Source: Bacteroidales bacterium (lineage in GTDB: Bacteria > Bacteroidota > Bacteroidia > Bacteroidales > UBA932). From it: DNA of 64,000 nucleotides. Below the pieces are notes generated by a model, which was not told the DNA's origin, ran no database searches, and worked only from the letters and a program-made list of their open reading frames with translations. Location of the stretch: assembly GCA_017501525.1 (NCBI GenBank), contig JAFVWT010000008.1, positions 45,914-109,913 of the forward strand. Reading direction: 5' to 3'. A program made the position numbers and the translations under genes. Below are positions 9,630-17,982 of this stretch, piece after piece (position 1 is the stretch's first letter; each line of letters opens with the position of its first letter).

Positions 9630-10862
9630 ATGAGTTCATTGATTTTCACCCCTGGAAAAATCGGTCCGATAGAGATTAAAAATAGAATTATAAGGGCCTC
9701 AGCATACGAAGGAATGTGCGAAAACCACGAGCCTTCCGAACAACTCAAAGAATACCACACTGCACTTGCCCGTGGAGGAGTTGGAATGACCTCTGTAGCT
9801 TATGCATCAGTCTGCAAAAGTGGACTTTCTTTTCACAGACAACTATGGATGAGGGAAGAGATTGTTCCGGGATTGAAAGAACTCACAGACAGTATCCACG
9901 AAGGTGGAGCAAAAGCATGTATCCAACTTGGACATTGCGGAAATATGTCACATCGAAGATATTGCGGACAAAGACCGGTTGGAGCATCAGGTGGATTCAA
10001 TCTATATTCACCAACATTTGTACATGGACTCCGCAAAGATGAAATGATACAGATTGCGAAAGATTACGGAAATGCAGTGCGACTGGCAAAAGAGAGCGGC
10101 TTTGACGCAGTGGAAATCCATGCTGGACACGGATATCTTATATCACAATTTCTCTCACCATACACAAACCATCGCAAAGATGAATTCGGTGGTTCCCTTG
10201 AGAACAGAATGAAATTCATGGAAATGGCAATGACAGAGGTTATGAAGAATGCCGGTAACGACATTGCTGTAATGGTAAAAATCAATACCAGAGATGGATT
10301 CAAAGGGGGAATGGAAGTTGATGAGTGTATAGAAGTTGCGAAAAAACTTGAAGAGATGGGAGTCCATTGCCTTGTTCTCAGCGGGGGATTTGTCAGCAGA
10401 GCTCCTATGTATGTCATGAGAGGAGCAATGCCTATCAGATCATTGGCAGGATATATGCCATGGAAACAACTGTGGTGGCTCAGAATAGGTGTCTCACTTT
10501 TCGGAAAACTACTGATAAAAGACCAGCCATACAAAGAAGCCTTTTTCTATGAAGATGCACTCAAATTCCGCAAGGCTCTGAAAATGCCTTTGGCGCTGGT
10601 CGGGGGACTTCACTCACGCGAAACCATAGATATGGCACTCAATTCAGGATTTGAGTTCGTGGAAATGGCTCGTCCACTTGTCCACGATACAGAATTCGTG
10701 AACAAGCTCCGTGACGGAATAGTCAACGAAAGTGGATGTAGACACGCAAATTATTGCGTTGCAAGAATATACAATATCGATATGCAATGCCATGAACATT
10801 GCAAAGTAGCGCCAAGACTGCAAAAAGAATTGGACCGCAATATGAAACGTAATGAAAAATAA
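9630..10862 (+). CDS. NADH:flavin oxidoreductase, Old Yellow Enzyme family; candidate 3-oxo-delta4-steroid 5-beta-reductase
   Basis: A 410-residue FMN TIM-barrel of the OYE/2,4-dienoyl-CoA reductase class. It begins FTPGKIGPIEIKNRIIRASA and carries the substrate-binding EIHAGHGYLISQFLSPYTN followed by HRKDEFGGSLENRMKF. The C-terminus has cysteines C370, C376, C387 and C391. This resembles the cluster region of Fe-S OYEs, but the usual C-x-x-C start is altered to CRHANYC. It lacks the C-terminal FAD/NAD(P) domain of BaiCD/BaiH, so an external electron donor or a single-domain mechanism is implied. Its position 14 bases after a 5-alpha-reductase-like gene suggests action on delta4-3-keto steroids or bile acids. 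Other enoates cannot be excluded. Confidence 0.8.
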   Translation: MSSLIFTPGKIGPIEIKNRIIRASAYEGMCENHEPSEQLKEYHTALARGGVGMTSVAYASVCKSGLSFHRQLWMREEIVPGLKELTDSIHEGGAKACIQLGHCGNMSHRRYCGQRPVGASGGFNLYSPTFVHGLRKDEMIQIAKDYGNAVRLAKESGFDAVEIHAGHGYLISQFLSPYTNHRKDEFGGSLENRMKFMEMAMTEVMKNAGNDIAVMVKINTRDGFKGGMEVDECIEVAKKLEEMGVHCLVLSGGFVSRAPMYVMRGAMPIRSLAGYMPWKQLWWLRIGVSLFGKLLIKDQPYKEAFFYEDALKFRKALKMPLALVGGLHSRETIDMALNSGFEFVEMARPLVHDTEFVNKLRDGIVNESGCRHANYCVARIYNIDMQCHEHCKVAPRLQKELDRNMKRNEK

Positions 10863-10869
10863 ATGGTAG

Positions 10870-10922
10870 GAAGTTCTATAAAAGCCTTTACAGCTATTTA
10901 AAGAGTTTTTATAGAAGTCCTC
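10870..10922 (+). terminator. Hairpin after the flavin reductase gene
   Basis: TTCTATAAAA at 10874-10883 pairs with TTTTATAGAA at 10907-10916, with an inner CTTTA/TAAAG extension and outer GGA/TCC. It begins 10 bases after the stop codon and ends just before rnpB. There is no strong T-run after it, so it may be a processing or repeat element rather than a classic terminator. Similar hairpins occur elsewhere in the window. Confidence 0.45.
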
Positions 10923-10932
10923 CAAATAAATA

Positions 10933-11266
10933 TCAGGTGGGGTGCTCTATCGCTACATTCCCGTAGAGGAAAGTCCGGGCAGGGAAGAGCATCGCACTGT
11001 GGAAAGCACAGGTAGGCGTAAGTTTACGAGAGAGGTAACAGAAAATAACCGCCTGTCATATATTCATGTGACAGGTAAGGGTGAAAATGTGGGGTAAGAG
11101 CCCACGTGCGTTTGTGGAGACATTATCGCAGTACCTTTCTGCGACCTGCAAGGCCAAATATACCGACAATTAAGGGTTGCTCGTCCAATGTCGGGGGGTA
11201 GGCTGCTTAGATAAATGATAGAGGCTTGATTTTCAAGTACAGAACTCGGCTTATATCCCCACCTGA
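10933..11266 (+). ncRNA. rnpB: RNase P RNA, bacterial class A
   Basis: The catalytic RNA of RNase P, which matures tRNA 5' ends. Visible conserved elements are GAGGAAAGTCCGGGC near the 5' end (P4/CR-I), ACAGAAAATAACCGCC (CR-II/III region), GGTAAGGGTGAAAATGTG and GTAAGAGCCCACG, and the 3' closing arm. The terminal P1 helix is TCAGGTGGGG (from 10933) pairing with CCCCACCTGA (to 11266). The T-rich tract after P1 may terminate transcription. Ends are set by the helix and could differ by a few bases. Confidence 0.95.
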
Positions 11267-11421
11267 TTTTATTTTTAATTCCTCTAAGACAAGATTACAG
11301 TTCTACACTGAACTTCTCAAATAATGATACCTCGGGGAATCAGAATAGAAGTTCTTCGGATCTATCCCGTCCCCCGAAATATTCATAAAACGGCACTCGT
11401 TCGCTATATCACATTGCAATG

Positions 11422-14412
11422 TTACCAGAATCCGGAAAATGCCCCCTCATTATAGAAACTGTGACCATCTGCCTGCTTTATATAGTAGAAATCCTTATTC
11501 TCCGAAAAACGGAATTCCATCCCCTTTAGTCCGGAAACGACTTCAGTAGTCATTGGATTATACAAATAGCTTCTTGGAACCAGATAATCCCATATATCGA
11601 ACTGAGAAACATATCCCTCCTGATGTACCACATTTCTGGCAAAAACAACTGGTGAATTTCCCGTGCCCGCCACCAAGTTCGCAGAAAGATATGCAGATTC
11701 GGGATAACACAAAATTCTGGCTCCTTTCAATGCTGAATATGATCCGGTAGCAAAAGAAGAGACCCTTGAATCCCACTTTGAATTCATGGAATATACTATT
11801 CTAATATCTTGTCCGCCATCAACAAGTTCCTCTGTTCCATCTTGTTCCAATCCTATAAGATACTCCATATACTTATAAACAGCGATAGTTATCGGTTCCG
11901 AGGAATATGTCAGTGAATTATCAAATCCCTCTATAGTATAAACCCCATTAGCATTCCCTTTTGCGGTAATCACTCCTTCTGAAGTTATACTGATATCATT
12001 AGTCAGATTCCCTTGAGGATCCTTAACACTCCACACCACAGAGGTATTCGGAGCTGTCTCTACAGTCATAGACAAATTCTTTGGAATAGTATTGACCACT
12101 ACAGAAGAGTATCCTGAAGTATTCAAAAGCTTATTTTCCTGGTCATTCAAAGTGAGAGATACTGCAGGATATACATTCACATCCACTTCATCGTAAACAG
12201 AGGGATAACCTTCAAGGGAAACTCGCAATCGGGTCGTAAATGAGCCATTTGGAATCTTACCTGTAACAACTCCATTCTCATCCACATCTGCATAATAAGA
12301 GCCCCTTACCATCTCCCATTTCAAAGGAAATCTTCCGCATGGAATAGTTCTGACATTTACCTTTACACCATATCCCTGATATGTGTTGACAACTTTATTT
12401 GTTATCTCCAATGAAGGCTTTTCTACATTCAGGGTAACCGTATCATATGCTCCTGTCAAAGAACGGACCATCACTCTAACCTTTCCGACCTGCTCAAAAG
12501 TAATATAACCATCACTTGTCATAGTAGCTATTTTCGGATCCTGGCTGCTCCAGAGATAATCAACATCGTGAGGTTCCAATCTCGACACCTTTAACTTGAC
12601 TCTATCCCGCAGATAATAGGCTTTCTGAATACTTGCCCTATCTATTTCAATATGCCCATAACTTGCATCAAACTCATTTATATGAACAACATTATTTAAC
12701 GAAGAGACCAACTTGTATCTTCCGAAGACCCCTCCTTTAGGATCTCCGTCTGTCCAAGATTTGAGAACAATACTATCACCGCTAACCCACACCTTTGACT
12801 GATCTCCAGACAAGGTCTGAAGAGTAAATGAAGGGAATCCCTCAGGATCAGACCTCCAGGTCAAACTGAATGGAGAGCTATACGAAGCATAAAGAACATC
12901 AGGAACAGGGTCCAGAATAAAGTCCTTGTCCATAACATTGATAGTGGCATATGCAGTTAGTCCTCCCTCCTGAGTGGTTGCAATTATATTACACGTACCG
13001 ACTGATACGCCCTTGACTAATCCACTTGAAAATACACGCGCTATTGAGGTATTGTCACTTCTCCATATGACTGACTTATTAACAGCATCTTCAGGGAGAA
13101 TCACAGCCTCCAGTTGTACCGCATCCAAATGGTACATATTGACCACAGACGGGGAGATATATAACTGTTCGGGAACCCTATATGTATCCACCTCAATCTG
13201 ACACTCTGCCATGATATTTGTACCATCCGTAGTAGTGGCAGTCACCTTGCATTTCCCATTTGACACAGAATGAACCATTCCTTGAGAATTGACTACAGCC
13301 ACACTGCTATCGGTACTATGCCAAGACAAATCTGTGTGCTCCGCTGAGAGTGGCACAATCCTGGGAACAATCTGCAATGAATCTCCCAGATTCTTAAACT
13401 TATATTCAGATGGGATTAAAGCGAGGTTCTGCACCAAATCTTTCATACCAGAGACATCTATTCTCCATGAGTCCTCATTGATTCCATCCCCGATAAACCT
13501 TGTGGTGCATACATACATTGTATTTCTAAGTATATCGAAGTTATCCAGTTGAGCTCCATCGTGGATATAATAACGGTAAATCAAATTCTCATCATAGTGG
13601 GACGAACTTCTGTAATCGACAACTATCTCCACATAGGTACACAGGTCCGCATACTCCTGGGGCGGGATATGGCTTTGCTCCTGATTATTACCATCCAATA
13701 AATCTCCCTGCGCATTTTCCAACATATAGAAATCTACTCCGGCGGTAAAAAGGCCATTGAGATCACTTCCTGAATATGACTCCCCCACCGGCAATATATC
13801 CTCCTGAGAGCAAGCCTTACCGGCACTAAAATATAGAACATTTTTATTAAGGTTTCTTAGCCTTACCTCCTTTATATCAAATTTTGTAACACTTTCGTCC
13901 AGCCCCGTAGTATCCACAATAAGTCTGAAACGCGACACAAGTCTTACCAGAGGAATCTCAATTTTGGCATCAGGGATTGCTCTAATACGTCCGATACTCG
14001 AAGACATAGCCATAGAACCATCAGAATTTATCACATCCCTCTTGTCAGAAATAGAAAATGAAAGTTTACGCAACCCATCCTCCGTACTTATTGACGGATG
14101 TTCCGTCAAATTGCCTACATTAGCCAAAGCGTAGACAGAATAATCAAGATTCATAAAGACCTCCATTCCCACCTGACGGCTTGGATATTCAACATACTTT
14201 GCAAATGACAACATTCCATTACAGTCATAGAAGAGTATGTTTATATCGGAAATCGCATCCTGTTCCACGACCGGAGCTGCTTTGGTTTCTCCTTGCTGAC
14301 AAACATTTAAGACAACAAAAACCTCATCTTTGGTAGGTTGCTCGTATGCAACCTTGTTACAGGAGCACACGAGCAGTAAGATACATATAATACAATGTAA
14401 ATTGATTCTCAT
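11422..14412 (-). CDS. Mfa2/FimB-like fimbrial anchor lipoprotein with Ig-like (BIG2) extension
   Basis: A 996-residue surface lipoprotein. From ATG 14412 it begins MRINLHCIICILLLVCSC with acceptor C18; an upstream in-frame start at 14454 would spoil the signal peptide and overlap the fimbrillin gene. Residues ~20-310 look like the FimB/Mfa2 fold (ISDINILFYDCNG, YSVYALANVGNL, LVRLVSRF-type strand, YYIHDGA). After that come two clear BIG2 domains (~residues 325-500) with ...SWHSTDSSVAVVNSQGMV and VIWRSDNTSIARVFSSGLV, and about three more divergent Ig-like domains, one with YLWSSQDPKIATMTSDG. Ordinary Mfa2 proteins are ~300 residues, so this is a fusion. It lies 10 bases downstream of a fimbrillin-like gene. 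Likely role: anchoring or tip adhesion. Confidence 0.8.
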   Translation of the reverse strand: MRINLHCIICILLLVCSCNKVAYEQPTKDEVFVVLNVCQQGETKAAPVVEQDAISDINILFYDCNGMLSFAKYVEYPSRQVGMEVFMNLDYSVYALANVGNLTEHPSISTEDGLRKLSFSISDKRDVINSDGSMAMSSSIGRIRAIPDAKIEIPLVRLVSRFRLIVDTTGLDESVTKFDIKEVRLRNLNKNVLYFSAGKACSQEDILPVGESYSGSDLNGLFTAGVDFYMLENAQGDLLDGNNQEQSHIPPQEYADLCTYVEIVVDYRSSSHYDENLIYRYYIHDGAQLDNFDILRNTMYVCTTRFIGDGINEDSWRIDVSGMKDLVQNLALIPSEYKFKNLGDSLQIVPRIVPLSAEHTDLSWHSTDSSVAVVNSQGMVHSVSNGKCKVTATTTDGTNIMAECQIEVDTYRVPEQLYISPSVVNMYHLDAVQLEAVILPEDAVNKSVIWRSDNTSIARVFSSGLVKGVSVGTCNIIATTQEGGLTAYATINVMDKDFILDPVPDVLYASYSSPFSLTWRSDPEGFPSFTLQTLSGDQSKVWVSGDSIVLKSWTDGDPKGGVFGRYKLVSSLNNVVHINEFDASYGHIEIDRASIQKAYYLRDRVKLKVSRLEPHDVDYLWSSQDPKIATMTSDGYITFEQVGKVRVMVRSLTGAYDTVTLNVEKPSLEITNKVVNTYQGYGVKVNVRTIPCGRFPLKWEMVRGSYYADVDENGVVTGKIPNGSFTTRLRVSLEGYPSVYDEVDVNVYPAVSLTLNDQENKLLNTSGYSSVVVNTIPKNLSMTVETAPNTSVVWSVKDPQGNLTNDISITSEGVITAKGNANGVYTIEGFDNSLTYSSEPITIAVYKYMEYLIGLEQDGTEELVDGGQDIRIVYSMNSKWDSRVSSFATGSYSALKGARILCYPESAYLSANLVAGTGNSPVVFARNVVHQEGYVSQFDIWDYLVPRSYLYNPMTTEVVSGLKGMEFRFSENKDFYYIKQADGHSFYNEGAFSGFW

Positions 14413-14422
14413 AATTTCACCA

Positions 14423-15481
14423 CTAAAACTCTTTATCAAAATGTGGTACGACATTCCAGTCCTCGACAGTCAATGTCAACTCTACTGCTCCCGGTGTCAA
14501 AGGGATATTGGGATCACTGCTTCCAGGCCTGGTAACAGTTATAGAATACGAATATGTATTGTTTCTACCCACTCCATAATGGCCGTTTTCAGGAGCATAT
14601 CCATAATCGGGTTGATTGATCAGAAGAGGATAATAATAGGTTGTACCATCAAGATCTGCCTGAAGGACCATTTTTGTCGAAGTGGAAATATTTTCGGTTT
14701 CATTGGAATAGGTATAAAAATAGTGAGCCACATTATATCCTTGAGCACCTATTTCCTCCTCAATCGCATCCATCAGCAGACCCGGTTGCAAAGTACTACT
14801 TACATCGTCTTCCACTAATGCACCTTCATTCAGTATCACCGCTGACTCTGGCTGAGAGTTATCAATAAGTATCTTCTCTCCATGAGCATTTACCAGAAAT
14901 AGTTTACAATTACTTAGTGTCTTCCCTTGATAAGATGTACCTCCAAATTTTGTTTTTACTGAAGTTACAGCTACCCTTGAGACAAAACGGGACAATGTAA
15001 CAGGAATCCTGTTTGTAAGTTCAAGATTATGTTCGGTTTCCCCATACATAGTAAAACCTCCCAACACCTCACTCCTCAATAAAGTGGTAATAGTTTTGAA
15101 ATCAGAGTATTTAGTAACTCCTGAAAAATCATCAACATGAGAATTTGCCACTACACATACGACCTTAGGACCGGTGGTGGATGTCATCTGGACAGAACTC
15201 AAATCATCCCCTTGAAATCTCTGATAAGTATCCAGCTCTTTTGAATCATCACTTGATGAGTCGACATTATTAAAAATAAAGACATCCAATGTAGAAATGG
15301 CATTATCCTGTTGCTGGGTTTGCTCAAGAGTAGATTTAGTCTCAGAGACTAATTCTATTACCACTTCCGCACTCTGTTGCTGAAAATTAATGGGATTTTC
15401 CGATTTACTGTCAATTTTGTTACAAGCACTTGCCAACAGATAAGACAAGGCAATCATTGAAATAACTGTTCTTTTTTTCAT
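14423..15481 (-). CDS. Fimbrillin-like (FimA/Mfa1 family) lipoprotein subunit
   Basis: A 352-residue exported protein with a lipoprotein signal peptide MKKRTVISMIALSYLLASAC (C20). Family-like features are AISTLDVFIFNN, the TGPKVVCVVANSH strand, RFVSRVAVTSVKTKF, and the C-terminal TLTVEDWNVV, a strand typical of FimA/Mfa1 precursors. Such subunits are lipidated, cleaved by an arginine protease at the surface, and polymerise by donor-strand exchange into fimbriae. The gene is first in a two-gene unit with the Mfa2-like anchor. The region upstream is shared with the divergent DUF1460 gene. Exact subfamily is uncertain; a minor tip subunit is possible. Confidence 0.78.
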   Translation of the reverse strand: MKKRTVISMIALSYLLASACNKIDSKSENPINFQQQSAEVVIELVSETKSTLEQTQQQDNAISTLDVFIFNNVDSSSDDSKELDTYQRFQGDDLSSVQMTSTTGPKVVCVVANSHVDDFSGVTKYSDFKTITTLLRSEVLGGFTMYGETEHNLELTNRIPVTLSRFVSRVAVTSVKTKFGGTSYQGKTLSNCKLFLVNAHGEKILIDNSQPESAVILNEGALVEDDVSSTLQPGLLMDAIEEEIGAQGYNVAHYFYTYSNETENISTSTKMVLQADLDGTTYYYPLLINQPDYGYAPENGHYGVGRNNTYSYSITVTRPGSSDPNIPLTPGAVELTLTVEDWNVVPHFDKEF

Positions 15482-15659
15482 CTCTTTTTAATTTATACAT
15501 TACGAAAATCCCGTAACGAAAAGAGAAGAAAATGTGATAATGTACATCTCTCGCCACTACTCTTCAACTCAACATTATCCAAGACTTTCAATTGCAAATT
15601 TAAAGAGAAAATATGTATTTCTCCAAAATAGAGATTCAATAAATTTACGTTTTAAACAC

Positions 15660-15667
15660 TATCTTTG
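15660..15667 (+). promoter_or_regulatory. Predicted promoter -7 box unusually close to a start codon
   Basis: TATCTTTG, a perfect TAnnTTTG match, ends only 4 bases before the ATG at 15672 of the DUF1460 gene. A transcription start ~6-7 bases after the box would fall at or in the start codon, implying a leaderless message or a start a few codons later (ATG 15681). Confidence 0.5.
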
Positions 15668-15671
15668 CACA

Positions 15672-16526
15672 ATGAAAAGAATGATTATCTTAATTTTTCT
15701 GCTTATAAGCTCAATGTCAGCTAGTAGCACAGCAACATCCGATGAAATAAAATTTGAAGAACAGGACAAAGTAATATACCACGAAATTGTCGGAAAACTC
15801 CTTTCCATTGCACATTACGATAAAAATGAAATAATAGTAAAAGTGGCAAAAGAGTTCCTTGGGACCAAATATGTAGCAGGAACACTGGAAATTGTCCCCG
15901 AACAACTCTCTATATCCCTACAGCGGACAGATTGTATCTTATTTGTGGAAAGTTGCCTTGCCATGACACTTCAACTTAGCAATTACAACAAGACCAAAGA
16001 AATACCGACATTTGAAGAATATTGTGATATAATACGTTCAATGCGTTATCGCAATGGGATAGTTGACGGATACTCCTCAAGAATACACTACACCTCTGAA
16101 TGGATTCTACAAAATGAAAAAGCTGGAATACTCCAGGAATACACTTCGAAAATTGGCAATCCGGCACCACAACTATTCTCCTTTATGTCTGCTCATCCCG
16201 AAAGTTACAAACAACTTAAAGACAATCCGGAGGAAACTCGAAAGATTAAGGAAGTCGAACAGAGGCTCAACAGGGAGACCAAAATATATACAATATCTGC
16301 ATCGCAAATTGGTAATTATTCCCAAGAGATTAATGATGGAGATATTATCTGTTTTGTCAGTACAGTAAAGGGGCTTGACATCTCTCACGTGGGGATTGCA
16401 TATCACGACAACGGGAAACTGACATTCATTCACGCATCATCTAAGGCGGGGAAAGTGATAATCGAACCCAGTTCTCTAATAGAATACACTAAAAAACGGC
16501 ATCTCCGCCTGTTACATATAATTTAG
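15672..16526 (+). CDS. DUF1460 family protein, N-acetylmuramoyl-L-alanine amidase-like
   Basis: A 284-residue exported NlpC/P60-type protein of the DUF1460 family (PF07313), some members of which are cell-wall amidases. The N-terminus MKRMIILIFLLISSMSASS is a signal peptide. The catalytic cysteine is in LQRTDCILFVESCLAM and the histidine in DISHVGIAYHDNGKLTF, followed by the family IHASS motif. The frame is open upstream to 15534, but those residues are not signal-like and would lie across the promoter. It is divergent from the fimbrial pair. Role inferred: periplasmic peptidoglycan cleavage or recycling. Confidence 0.85.
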   Translation: MKRMIILIFLLISSMSASSTATSDEIKFEEQDKVIYHEIVGKLLSIAHYDKNEIIVKVAKEFLGTKYVAGTLEIVPEQLSISLQRTDCILFVESCLAMTLQLSNYNKTKEIPTFEEYCDIIRSMRYRNGIVDGYSSRIHYTSEWILQNEKAGILQEYTSKIGNPAPQLFSFMSAHPESYKQLKDNPEETRKIKEVEQRLNRETKIYTISASQIGNYSQEINDGDIICFVSTVKGLDISHVGIAYHDNGKLTFIHASSKAGKVIIEPSSLIEYTKKRHLRLLHII

Positions 16527-16939
16527 GATATGGCACCAAAGTCTATATGTTCCACAACCATCATTATCTTCTGATTCCTGATCAATTTCACCCAAAGAAC
16601 TCAAATAGCACGACAACCCTTATGTAACTAGGCTATAGAGAGCCCCTACAACAACAAGCCCTTCGCCAAACGACACGGTTCCTCTTTCCCGTTGTTTATC
16701 AAATTGTCCAGATTTGAGGTTACTGTAAAAGAAAACTAAATGATGTTATCAAAAAATCAGAACATACATTTGTACATTCTTGGACAAAACGTAAAAATTT
16801 AACACTTGCTATTGCTGGATTTTTTGATTTAACCTTACTTTGCAGTCAATTATTAACATTCGGGATGGCTGTGCGGGGGATTAGATGATGTTTGTTCGAT
16901 AACCTCATAGCAGGGGTCTCGAGCAAAACATATCATAAA
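16527..16939. other. Intergenic region of about 410 bases
   Basis: No gene is supported here. It is AT-rich, with a weak CTTACTTTG promoter-like motif near 16836-16844 that could serve the Rpn gene. I see no tRNA, strong hairpin or repeat shared with the rest of the window. Confidence 0.5.
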
Positions 16940-17911
16940 ATGAAAAATAACAATTATTCACTAAATGCCTCAAACCGAGGACTATTAACCCTTGACGAAT
17001 TAATCCATGAACATCGCTATGTCGACCTGCTTTCTGATGTTGGCTTCAAGTATGTATTCGGTAGGCCAGCCAATAAAGAGATCTTAATCGCTTTTCTTAA
17101 TGCTGTAATTCAAGACAAGAATATAGTTGATTTACAGTATCTCAGGAATGAACATTCTCCAACAAACATTAATACTAAAAAGAGTCTGTTCGACCTCTAT
17201 TGCAAGACAGATGATGGTTCCAGAATTATTGTAGAGATGCAAAAAGATGGACAAAATGCCTACATCAACAGAGCTCTTTATTACGGAATATTGCCCATTA
17301 TGGAACAAGTGGAAGCTGGGAACAAATGGTACACTTTTGACCCTGTTTACTCAATTAACATTCTCGATTTTGAATTGTTCTATAAGCATCCGACTGACGA
17401 TATACTCTCTACTTACAGATTAAAAGAACTCTATAGAAATGATGTCTTAACAGAGGATTTTACAATGATTTTTATCGAGTTACCAAAATTCAAGAAAGAA
17501 TTAAAGGAACTTGACCGCAATAATATTCTCGAAAATTTCTATTTTTGCCTAAAGTTTATCAATCAACATAAAGATTTACCCGACTCCTTGAGTCATGGCA
17601 TTTTCGAGAAACTTTTCAAAGCCGCAGAAGTGGCAGCTATGACTCCCGAAGAGAAAATAAATTACTTGAAAGAGATGAATACAGAACGAGACCGTAGAAA
17701 TCAATTGGAGTACAAGTTACAGCAAGGAATTCAGCAGGGAATTCAACAGGGAATTCAGCAAGGCCTTGAAGATGGGTTAAAAAAGGGTTTGGAGCAAGGA
17801 CGATTTGAGCAAAAAATTATAACTGCTAAAAAATTGAAAGATAATGGAATAACTCCAGATATAATTGCAGATTGTACTGGACTAAGTTTGGAAGAGATTG
17901 CCGCATTGTAG
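16940..17911 (+). CDS. Rpn family recombination-promoting nuclease / PD-(D/E)XK nuclease family transposase
   Basis: A 323-residue protein of the PD-(D/E)XK 'transposase' family (PF12784). Near the N-terminus is DVGFKYVFGRPANKEILIAFLNAV. The nuclease core carries SLFDLYCKTDDGSRIIVEMQ, with the D...ExQ active-site residues, then INRALYYGILPIMEQ. The C-terminal tail has three QQGI repeats (12-base units at 17720-17755) before a conserved helical end. Rpn proteins promote recombination and cut DNA in vitro in E. coli; despite the name they are not tied to IS ends here. ATG 16940 is preferred over an in-frame ATG at 16892. The final third is duplicated just downstream. Confidence 0.88.
   Translation: MKNNNYSLNASNRGLLTLDELIHEHRYVDLLSDVGFKYVFGRPANKEILIAFLNAVIQDKNIVDLQYLRNEHSPTNINTKKSLFDLYCKTDDGSRIIVEMQKDGQNAYINRALYYGILPIMEQVEAGNKWYTFDPVYSINILDFELFYKHPTDDILSTYRLKELYRNDVLTEDFTMIFIELPKFKKELKELDRNNILENFYFCLKFINQHKDLPDSLSHGIFEKLFKAAEVAAMTPEEKINYLKEMNTERDRRNQLEYKLQQGIQQGIQQGIQQGLEDGLKKGLEQGRFEQKIITAKKLKDNGITPDIIADCTGLSLEEIAAL
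17720..17767 (+). repeat. 12-base coding repeat encoding QQGI, copy 1
   Basis: Three consecutive 12-base units (17720, 17732, 17744), each encoding Gln-Gln-Gly-Ile, are followed by a variant unit encoding QQGL. The duplicated fragment downstream has four units plus the same final variant at 18152-18211, so unit number has changed since duplication. Confidence 0.9.
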
Positions 17912-17982
17912 GATACTTTTAAAACAATAACCCACGAAAGTTTCTACTATCGAGGGCTGAATGTTATTACTGGTTTTCAATA

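Noticed and set aside
10064-10534. 156-residue antisense frame inside the flavin reductase gene
   Set aside because: The plus-strand frame has clear OYE motifs throughout; the antisense product has no recognisable feature.
8086-10862. Complete bile-acid (bai-type) operon
   Set aside because: No CoA ligase, 7-alpha-dehydratase, hydroxysteroid dehydrogenase or CoA transferase is present, so only a reductase pair can be claimed.
11267-11411. Possible small RNA or gene between rnpB and the fimbrial anchor
   Set aside because: Only short inverted fragments (CTCGGGG / CCCCCGA) are seen; no convincing fold or open frame.
14330-14818. 162-residue plus-strand frame over the fimbrial genes
   Set aside because: Overlaps two well-supported minus-strand lipoprotein genes and their junction; no domain.
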